Positions 58,373 through 64,000 of a DNA stretch of 64,000 nt are shown in pieces (positions within the stretch are counted from its first letter, which is position 1; every line of letters starts with the position of its first letter). Position numbers and translations under genes: made by a program. The DNA comes from Reichenbachiella ulvae (GTDB lineage Bacteria; Bacteroidota; Bacteroidia; Cytophagales; Cyclobacteriaceae). The stretch covers positions 558,001 to 622,000 of the forward strand of contig NZ_JAOYOD010000001.1 in the NCBI RefSeq assembly GCF_025833875.1, read 5' to 3'. The notes under the pieces were generated by a model. That model was not told where the DNA came from. It saw only the letters and a program-made list of their open reading frames with translations, and made no database searches.

Positions 58373-58915
58373 ATGAAAAACAATGGAACTATGAACAGCG
58401 ATACACTACAATTAGAGAGAACACAGATAAAGAAAGAAACGAAAAGCAGTTCACGTTTGGGGTACACCAAATTGGAGATTGCAGAACTAGTAGAGGTGAT
58501 GAACCGACTACTGGCTAACTATAGCGTACATTATCAAAAGCTCAGAAATTTTCATTGGAATGTAAAAGGAGGAGACTTCTTCGATATCCACGAAAAGTTC
58601 GAAGAGCAGTACAACTACTCCAAAGAGGCCATTGACGAATTAGCAGAAAGAATCAGAGTTTTCAATCAAACGCCTCTCAGTACCATGAAGGAGTATCTGG
58701 AGACTTCAGATATCAAAGAGTCTGGAACAGATCTATCTGGCATGGAAATGGTCCGAGAGGTGATCAAAGATTATGAAATCTTGTTGGAGCATATGTTCAA
58801 TGTGATCGAAATGGCTATTGAACATGGAGACAGTGGTACAGAAGATATGGTGAAAGGATTTGTGAAACGCACAGAGAAAAATCACTGGATGATGACCGCC
58901 TTTTCTCAACAGTAA
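58373..58915 (+). CDS. dps: Dps-family ferritin-like protein
   Basis: The 180-residue protein from ATG 58373 (ATG 58391, giving 174 residues, is equally possible) has the Dps four-helix fold with the ferroxidase signature NFHWNVKGGDFFDIHEKFEE: two His, Asp and Glu at the dimer interface. It would oxidise and store iron and protect DNA in stress. The frame extends further upstream to 58169, but that part overlaps the kinase gene and is not Dps-like. The N-terminal tail is polar with Lys residues. Confidence 0.93.
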   Translation: MKNNGTMNSDTLQLERTQIKKETKSSSRLGYTKLEIAELVEVMNRLLANYSVHYQKLRNFHWNVKGGDFFDIHEKFEEQYNYSKEAIDELAERIRVFNQTPLSTMKEYLETSDIKESGTDLSGMEMVREVIKDYEILLEHMFNVIEMAIEHGDSGTEDMVKGFVKRTEKNHWMMTAFSQQ

Positions 58916-58937
58916 TCGTTTAAATAAATAAAGCAAT

Positions 58938-58952
58938 CCCGAAAAATTCGGG
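58938..58952. terminator. Short hairpin after dps
   Basis: CCCGAA and TTCGGG form a perfect 6-bp stem with an AAA loop 22 bases after the dps stop. There is no T-run, so its role as terminator is doubtful; it may instead shape the leader of the ytxH gene. Confidence 0.25.
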
Positions 58953-58984
58953 ACTAAATGTTAAACCAATAAACAAAATATATT

Positions 58985-59248
58985 ATGAACTCATTATTGA
59001 AAAATGCAATTGTATTCATCGCAGGAGCCGGAGCTGGATTGGCAGCTGGATATTTGACAGCCCCAAGAGAAGGAGCCAAGTCAAGAGAAAAAATCAACAA
59101 GGATTTTGATTCGATGAAGAAGAGTTTGGAAGCAGCGGCTACTTCTAAGCTAGAAGAGGCTAAGGACATTTTGAACAAGACTGTAGAGACACAGGCTCAA
59201 AAAGGGAAAAAGGTCATTGACAAAGCCAAGGAAGTCGCCACACTTTAA
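58985..59248 (+). CDS. YtxH-domain small membrane-anchored protein
   Basis: The 87-residue protein has one N-terminal hydrophobic Gly/Ala segment (IVFIAGAGAGLAAGYLTAPR), the Gly-rich pattern of the YtxH family, followed by a charged amphipathic helix to the end (EEAKDILNKTVETQAQKGKK). It is probably an inner-membrane-anchored helical stress protein like general-stress YtxH homologues; the molecular role is not known. Position between dps and mscS supports a stress link. A strong terminator follows. Confidence 0.85.
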   Translation: MNSLLKNAIVFIAGAGAGLAAGYLTAPREGAKSREKINKDFDSMKKSLEAAATSKLEEAKDILNKTVETQAQKGKKVIDKAKEVATL

Positions 59249-59278
59249 TTATATTAGCTAGGTGCAAGCGACTGCCCG

Positions 59279-59326
59279 ACTGAGCTGGAAGGTGAAAATT
59301 GTACATCTTCCAGCTCAGTTTTTTTT
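59279..59326 (+). terminator. Strong rho-independent terminator
   Basis: CTGAGCTGGAAG (59280-59291) and CTTCCAGCTCAG (59307-59318) form a perfect 12-bp stem, followed by eight T (59319-59326). Confidence 0.95.
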
Positions 59327-59347
59327 GTGACCTTTTTTATCTCCAAT

Positions 59348-60247
59348 ATGAATTTCAATTTATCCCGTGCCATAGATATCCTTCAAGGTAAATTAGAAAA
59401 CTGGTTAGAAAACCTCACCGCGATGCTACCTAATCTGGTAGTAGCTGTTTTGGTGGTGGTTTTTTTCTATTTCATAGCTAAGCTGCTTAGAGCAGTTGCC
59501 AAGAAATTATTAGATCGATTTGTAGAAAAAGGAGCCATATCCAATCTCTTTTCAGCCATCATCTATTTGATCACGATGGGAGTGGGGTTGATCATTGCCC
59601 TCAACCTATTGAAACTAGAGCAGACGGTAACCTCACTGCTGGCCGGTGCGGGTATCATTGGTTTGGCTCTGGGTTTTGCTTTTCAGGACATCACGGCCAA
59701 CTTTATAGCGGGTGTGCTTATGGCTTTTCGAAAACCTATACAGGTAGGGGACATCATCTCTACCAGCAACTATACGGGTACAGTGGAGGAGATAGATCTG
59801 CGCGCTACCATTATTAGAACCTTTCAGGGACTGCATGTCATCATCCCCAACAAGGATGTTTTCCAGACTCCAGTCACCAACTTCACCAAGACTTACGATA
59901 GAAGAATAGATCTGGAAGTAGGTGTCTCCTATGCCGAGGATCTGGAGCGTGTTAGGGATATCGCTATCGGAGCAGTCTCTAAGCTGCCTTATTTATTGCC
60001 GGGTCAGGAGGTGAAATTGTTTTACCATGAATTTGGAGACAGTTCGATCAATTTCACCATCATGCTGTGGATTCACTATCCAGACGAACCTGGCTATCTC
60101 AGAGCCAGAAGTGAAGCCATCATAGCCATCAAAAAAGCCTTCGATCAAAATGGTATTACCATTCCATTCCCAATTCGTACTTTGGATTTTGGAATCAAAG
60201 GCGGAGAAAAACTCTCCGAGATGACGCTGCATCATGATAAGGACTGA
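59348..60247 (+). CDS. Small-conductance mechanosensitive channel (MscS family)
   Basis: The 299-residue protein from ATG 59348 (a GTG at 59327 lies at the edge of the terminator) has three hydrophobic N-terminal segments. The pore helix and beta-domain signature reads LLAGAGIIGLALGFAFQDIT, then KPIQVGDIISTSNYTGTVEE and VIIPNKDVFQTPVTN. It opens on membrane tension to release solutes in osmotic downshock. It is of the basic three-helix MscS size, with no extra domains. Confidence 0.94.
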   Translation: MNFNLSRAIDILQGKLENWLENLTAMLPNLVVAVLVVVFFYFIAKLLRAVAKKLLDRFVEKGAISNLFSAIIYLITMGVGLIIALNLLKLEQTVTSLLAGAGIIGLALGFAFQDITANFIAGVLMAFRKPIQVGDIISTSNYTGTVEEIDLRATIIRTFQGLHVIIPNKDVFQTPVTNFTKTYDRRIDLEVGVSYAEDLERVRDIAIGAVSKLPYLLPGQEVKLFYHEFGDSSINFTIMLWIHYPDEPGYLRARSEAIIAIKKAFDQNGITIPFPIRTLDFGIKGGEKLSEMTLHHDKD

Positions 60248-60279
60248 TAAACGCTTAGGATATTTGTACAGCTGCAGAC

Positions 60280-60669
60280 ATGAACGATTTAAAAATTAAC
60301 TGCCAACCCAATTGTGGCAATTCACCCAAGATGGCCTTTTTGCGAGATTTCAATCTGGCCTTTGCACGAGGAGATGTAGATTTCATCCTGGACAATGTGA
60401 GTGAAGATATCCACTGGGAAGTAATAGGGGAAGGAGTGATTGAAGGAAAGGAGGCCTTCGGGAAATCTATCAAAGAGATGGCTGCTTTTGTACCGGAAGA
60501 AATTACTATTTATCAAATCGTAAGTCACGGCAAACAAGGAGGACTCAATGGTGAACTAATTTTTCCTGATGGCAAACTCATTGCCTTTTGCGATATGTAT
60601 GAGTTCGTAAGCGCGGGTAAGAACCTGATACGAAAGATGTACTCCTATGCCATGAATAAAGGCTACTAG
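60280..60669 (+). CDS. NTF2-like/SnoaL-type protein
   Basis: The 129-residue protein has the cone-shaped alpha+beta NTF2-like pattern: an N-terminal helix (PKMAFLRDFNLAFARGDVDF), DNVSEDIHWEVIGEGVIEG and a final strand pair. Members are isomerase-like, dehydratase-like or ligand-binding proteins; no diagnostic catalytic residues can be assigned. It starts 32 bases after mscS on the same strand. Function unknown. Confidence 0.75.
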   Translation: MNDLKINCQPNCGNSPKMAFLRDFNLAFARGDVDFILDNVSEDIHWEVIGEGVIEGKEAFGKSIKEMAAFVPEEITIYQIVSHGKQGGLNGELIFPDGKLIAFCDMYEFVSAGKNLIRKMYSYAMNKGY

Positions 60670-60698
60670 GGGATTTATGCTGGTTCAAACGGACTCAT

Positions 60699-60775
60699 CT
60701 AGTTTAAGCGTCCGCTTGGACTAGACTTCTCGACATTTACCAAATGGAATGAGCACAAGCGAGACGCTTGCGCTC
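60699..60775. repeat. Pair of REP-like imperfect palindromes
   Basis: Two hairpins lie in the gap. At 60699-60724, CTAGT/ACTAG flank AAGCG/CGCTT. At 60751-60775, GAGC/GCTC and CAAGC/GCTTG enclose GAGAC with one mismatch. Both share the AAGCG/CGCTT core. Two related palindromes in tandem in an intergenic gap is the form of REP/BIME-like elements. Confidence 0.5.
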
Positions 60776-60835
60776 GTACGTCTTTAAAAAAGAAATCTCG
60801 TTCGAATATCCATACAATCTATAAATCAATACACC

Positions 60836-61252
60836 ATGAAACCAACAAAAATATGGGCCAACCTCGGCGTGGAGAATATAGAAAGAACCCAAGCCTTTTA
60901 TCAGGCATTGGGCTTCCCGCTTAATGGATAACCAGCTATTGATCTGGTTAGCTTTTTATTCGGAGAAGAGGCCTTTGTGATTCACTTCTTCGAAAAGGAA
61001 AAGTTGAAAAGTAGTTTGGAAGGTGATCTGTCTGATCTGAGTCAGGGAAATGAAATCATGTTTAGCCTATCTGCAGAGAGCAAAGAGGAGTTTGATGCCT
61101 GGATAGAAGAGATCAAAAATGCAGGTGGTCAGATCCTGTTCGATTCCAACTACGACAGGAAAGCCTTTTATGATGATAACGGCTTTTACGTTTGTGTTTT
61201 CTCCGATCCGGATGGGCATAAATTTAATCTGCTGTACTCGGACAACAAGTGA
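60836..61252 (+). pseudogene. VOC/glyoxalase-like gene interrupted by one in-frame stop
   Basis: From ATG 60836 the frame encodes a VOC-superfamily start (ANLGVENIERTQAFYQALGF). At codon 32 it meets TAA (60929-60931), then continues in the same frame with IDLVSFLFGEEAFVIHFFEK and the normal C-terminal half (FYDDNGFYVCVFSDPDGHKF). Total length, 138 codons, is right for the family (bleomycin-resistance/dioxygenase-like). All else is intact, so the lesion is recent, a sequencing error, or read through. Internal initiation at GTG 60977 would give 91 residues, only half a domain set. Confidence 0.8.
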
Positions 61253-61438
61253 GTACATGCCGTAACCGTTAACCAGAAGTAGCAATTGAAAATTGAACTG
61301 AGTAAAGAATGAACTGCACTCAGAAAGTATGTCAGATTATTAAATTGATAATTCTGAATGTTTCCTGCTTTTGTCCTTGCATAATGGGGTGGTAATAGTG
61401 ATTTGTTCATTATATTAAACTTCAATCTCAAATGAAGT

Positions 61439-62830
61439 ATGTCTATTAATGCATTTACCCGCCTGATTTTTTACTTTCTGTTTTTGGTGATGGGCTACCA
61501 TCAGGCAAGTGCTCAGGAGCACCCTCTGTCCAAACATGATTCGGCACTGGTTGTCAAATATGAGGCTGAATACAAAACATATCTGGAAGAGCATGCCAAT
61601 ATCAAAGAAGCCACCCGCTACCTGAATGAAATTGCTTTTATCTACTGGGAACACAACCAATACAAAAAGGCCATAGAATACTACAAGATTTCTGCTGACC
61701 TGAATGAAAAGATTGAGAATGAAAACGGGATCGCCATGATCAATAACAATCTGGGGATGCTGCATGCCGATATCATGGACTATGAAAAATCCTACGACTA
61801 CTTCATGTTGACACTAGCTGCAAGGCGTTCCAAAAATGAAAAGATAGGCATGATCTCGGCCATGATCAATCTATCCGTAGTGCTCAACAATTTGGAGAGG
61901 TATGAGGAATCCATTCAGTTTTTGCAAGAGTCGCTGAATCTAGCCCGTGGCATGAAGGACGTGGATCAAATGAAGAGCTGCTATGGGATGTTGTCAGAGA
62001 CCTATGAAAAGGCAGGAGATGTCAAGCAATCCATCTATTATTTCAATCTATACAAGACCTTTACCCAGATGGCTCAGAAGGAAAAGATCGACCAGATCAT
62101 GGAAGACTATTCTGAGGAGAAACTCCTTAAGGCTCAACTGGAGGAGGAGAATAAAAAGCATAAAGAGGCTCTGTTGGAAAGGAAAAAGGAACTGGAATCG
62201 GTACAGCGTACCAAACAGAAATACGAGCTAGAGTTGAGCAGCTATGACAGCATTACCAGGTCACTTTATGATGATTTGAATCAAAAAGAATTGCGATTAG
62301 AAGTGCTTACCAAAGAATCACAAATTAGTCAGCTCAAAGCCCAGCAGGAAATCCAGGAGGAGCGAATTGAAAGAGAGAATGAGAAAAGAAAATTGCAGAT
62401 TGCTATTACTGTTTCCTTAGCCATGTTGATTGTACTCTTTTTCATCCTTAGGAGTAAGCGAAAAACCAAGAAATGGGCCGTCGATCTGGAAAAGAAGAAC
62501 GAAGTGATCGAAGAACAAAGGGAGGAGTTAAGAGAACTAAACAGCAATCTGCAAGAGTTGGTAGAGCAACGGACCGAGGCATTGAAGAAGGCAAATGATA
62601 AACTGAGTGAGTTTATCTTTTCGAATAGTCATATCATCAGAAAACCTGTTGCCAATATCAAAGGGATCGTAAACCTGATGTCCAAAATTGAAGTGAACAA
62701 AAAAAATAAGCAGTTGCTGGACATGTTAGGGAAAAGCAATTCAGAGCTGGACGATGCATTGTCTAGTTTTAACGAGAGCCTCACATTGAACGAATCCTTT
62801 CTAAAAGAGAATCAGTCCACCGAAAAATAA
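61439..62830 (+). CDS. TPR membrane protein with histidine-kinase-like dimerisation domain but no ATPase domain
   Basis: The 463-residue protein has a signal peptide (1-26, ending SAQE), tetratricopeptide repeats at about 45-230 (pattern AIEYYKISADLNEKIENENG), a coiled coil at about 225-315, one transmembrane segment (about 320-337, LQIAITVSLAMLIVLFFIL), a second coiled coil, and a C-terminal segment SNSHIIRKPVANIKGIVNLM. That segment aligns with the H-box region of Bacteroidota TPR-type kinases, usually SHNLRAPVANI. The protein ends about 65 residues later, so no HATPase domain is present. The next gene on the strand is unrelated, so the domain is not split off directly downstream. Function: possibly a signalling scaffold or phosphotransfer protein. 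Confidence 0.82.
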   Translation: MSINAFTRLIFYFLFLVMGYHQASAQEHPLSKHDSALVVKYEAEYKTYLEEHANIKEATRYLNEIAFIYWEHNQYKKAIEYYKISADLNEKIENENGIAMINNNLGMLHADIMDYEKSYDYFMLTLAARRSKNEKIGMISAMINLSVVLNNLERYEESIQFLQESLNLARGMKDVDQMKSCYGMLSETYEKAGDVKQSIYYFNLYKTFTQMAQKEKIDQIMEDYSEEKLLKAQLEEENKKHKEALLERKKELESVQRTKQKYELELSSYDSITRSLYDDLNQKELRLEVLTKESQISQLKAQQEIQEERIERENEKRKLQIAITVSLAMLIVLFFILRSKRKTKKWAVDLEKKNEVIEEQREELRELNSNLQELVEQRTEALKKANDKLSEFIFSNSHIIRKPVANIKGIVNLMSKIEVNKKNKQLLDMLGKSNSELDDALSSFNESLTLNESFLKENQSTEK

Positions 62831-62831
62831 G

Positions 62832-64000
62832 ATGAGAGTAGGAGCAGTAGTGATTTTGATTTTGATGGTGCTGGATATCAAGGCTCAGCAGCCAGAGCAT
62901 CAGGCCAGAGTTTACACAGACAGCACGGGGAAGATTTTTTGGAACAAGCAAATGCCTGTCTACATCAGGATCGCAAGCAGTCCAGACGATCCGGGTGTGC
63001 TTTTAACCAATGATGAGCAGCCTGAATATACCGACCCCATCTATCTGGATACTGAGGGCGTCAACTATATTCGTACAAGAAATGCTGTCAACAATCGAAG
63101 TATGAAACCCGCTAATCCACCGGTGGAGGTCATGTTGCCGGTTTATGCGGATGGTCAGCCTCCCGTTTCTAAAGCTTTGTTTCAAGAGACGGCCAGATAT
63201 GTCCGCAATGGCATAGAGTATCTGGGGCGAGGGCTGAAAGTGGAACTGCAAGGACTGGATGCACAGTCTGGGTTAGACGAGATTTACTATGCCATAGATG
63301 ACAATCCTTTTCAGCCATATACACAGCTAATAGACTATGCGCTGATCGAAGGCAGTAGTACGCTACGATACTATGCTGTCGATCATGTAGGCAATGCAGA
63401 AGCTGCCAATGAGCGAAACTTGTTGCTAGACTATGGTTCGCCAGTGACACAGGTCAGTGGACACGGGCCTCAAATGAAGAACTCATACACCTTTGGATCA
63501 ACTTTGCAGTTGAGTGCTGTTGATAGCCTGTCTGGTGTGGACAAGATATATTACCAAATAGACGAGCAAGAGAGGCAGGTGTATAACCAAGCGCTTGCTA
63601 TCGATGCATTGTCAGATGGTTTTCACATGATTACCTATTATTCTGTCGATCATGTCCTCAATCAAGAGGAGCCAAAAAGCTATGAATTTTACATGGACAA
63701 GTCTGCGCCACTCACTTCTGCTGATATTTTGGGGGATAGGTTTATTGTAGATGATCAAATCTATTTTTCTGGAAGAACCAAGTTGAAATTTACTGCAGTA
63801 GACAACCGAGTGGGAGTTAAGGAAGTCAGGTACAGTGTGAATGACGAAGGGTTTCAGACCTACGACAACCCTTTTTACCTCCCTAACAAAACCGGGACAC
63901 ACCAGATCAGGTACTATGCGGTGGATCATTTTGGCAACAAGACATTTGATGAAAATAGCTCCAATCCCTACAATGCGTTTGAGCATCATGCCACCAAAGT
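62832..64000 (+). CDS. Exported repeat protein with OmpL47-like domains (3' end outside window)
   Basis: The frame is open from ATG 62832 to the window edge, 389 codons visible. It begins with a signal peptide (VVILILMVLDIKAQ, cleaved near residue 19). At least three repeats of about 90-100 residues follow, recognised by an I/V-Y-Y/R-x-I/V-D/N start and a Y-Y-A/S-V-D-H end: RYYAVDHVGNAE, TYYSVDHVLNQE, RYYAVDHFGNKT. This is the pattern of OmpL47/chitobiase-like Ig repeats of outer-membrane or surface proteins. It starts one base after the stop of the TPR gene, so the two are very likely cotranscribed and perhaps work together at the envelope. Confidence 0.85.
   Translation, partial: MRVGAVVILILMVLDIKAQQPEHQARVYTDSTGKIFWNKQMPVYIRIASSPDDPGVLLTNDEQPEYTDPIYLDTEGVNYIRTRNAVNNRSMKPANPPVEVMLPVYADGQPPVSKALFQETARYVRNGIEYLGRGLKVELQGLDAQSGLDEIYYAIDDNPFQPYTQLIDYALIEGSSTLRYYAVDHVGNAEAANERNLLLDYGSPVTQVSGHGPQMKNSYTFGSTLQLSAVDSLSGVDKIYYQIDEQERQVYNQALAIDALSDGFHMITYYSVDHVLNQEEPKSYEFYMDKSAPLTSADILGDRFIVDDQIYFSGRTKLKFTAVDNRVGVKEVRYSVNDEGFQTYDNPFYLPNKTGTHQIRYYAVDHFGNKTFDENSSNPYNAFEHHATK

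Overview
The window looks like a chromosomal segment of a gliding-type marine member of the Bacteroidota, most likely order Cytophagales. The signs are two PorP/SprF-family proteins beside very large surface proteins that carry type IX secretion system (T9SS) type B C-terminal domains, a zeaxanthin-type carotenoid operon, a tmRNA whose tag reads GEESYAMAA, AT-leaning DNA, and promoter candidates of the TTTG-N19/20-TAnnTTTG form. No rRNA, tRNA, insertion sequence, prophage or CRISPR array was seen.

Layout. 1-4509 (+): end of a heavy-metal RND efflux operon, a CzcA pump fused to its own TolC/CzcC-like outer-membrane part, then a His-rich CzcB lipoprotein. 4521-9465 (-): carotenoid operon merR-crtI-crtB-idi-crtZ-crtY; the regulator keeps the cobalamin-binding signature of CarH photoreceptors. 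9632-12846 (+): penicillin-acylase-like enzyme, small membrane protein, MsrB. 13143-14237 (+): fatty-acid desaturase without an obvious start codon. 14305-14698 (-): tmRNA. 15087-39175 (-): surface cluster of two PorP/adhesin pairs, one of which is a 5,998-residue repeat protein. 39406-40674: an outer-membrane barrel and a TerB-like protein.

40861-47391 (+): complete trpEGDCFBA operon preceded by a leader peptide with three consecutive Trp codons and a terminator hairpin, a classical ribosome-mediated attenuator. 47392-48642 is a 1.25-kb T-rich gene desert. 48643-53676: peptide transporter, small barrel protein, beta-carbonic anhydrase, CorA and an FNT-family channel. 53733-58257: two response regulators and two histidine kinases. 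58373-60669: Dps, YtxH, MscS and an NTF2-like protein, a stress and envelope group. 60699-61252: paired REP-like hairpins and a VOC gene broken by one stop codon. 61439-64000: a TPR protein with a kinase-like dimerisation domain but no ATPase domain, and a repeat protein cut by the window edge.

How the parts fit. The trp genes encode all steps from chorismate to tryptophan, with transcriptional control (attenuator) and probable feedback control (LLES motif of TrpE). The crt genes encode the route from GGPP to zeaxanthin plus IPP isomerase, but no GGPP synthase is present here. The two PorP/adhesin pairs fit the known SprF-SprB logic, in which a PorP/SprF protein supports export or anchoring of its neighbouring type B cargo. 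The points I would look at first are the trp attenuator, the giant adhesin with exact-period arrays and inserted modules, the PorP-SPOR fusion, the CarH-like regulator, the desaturase start and the gene desert.
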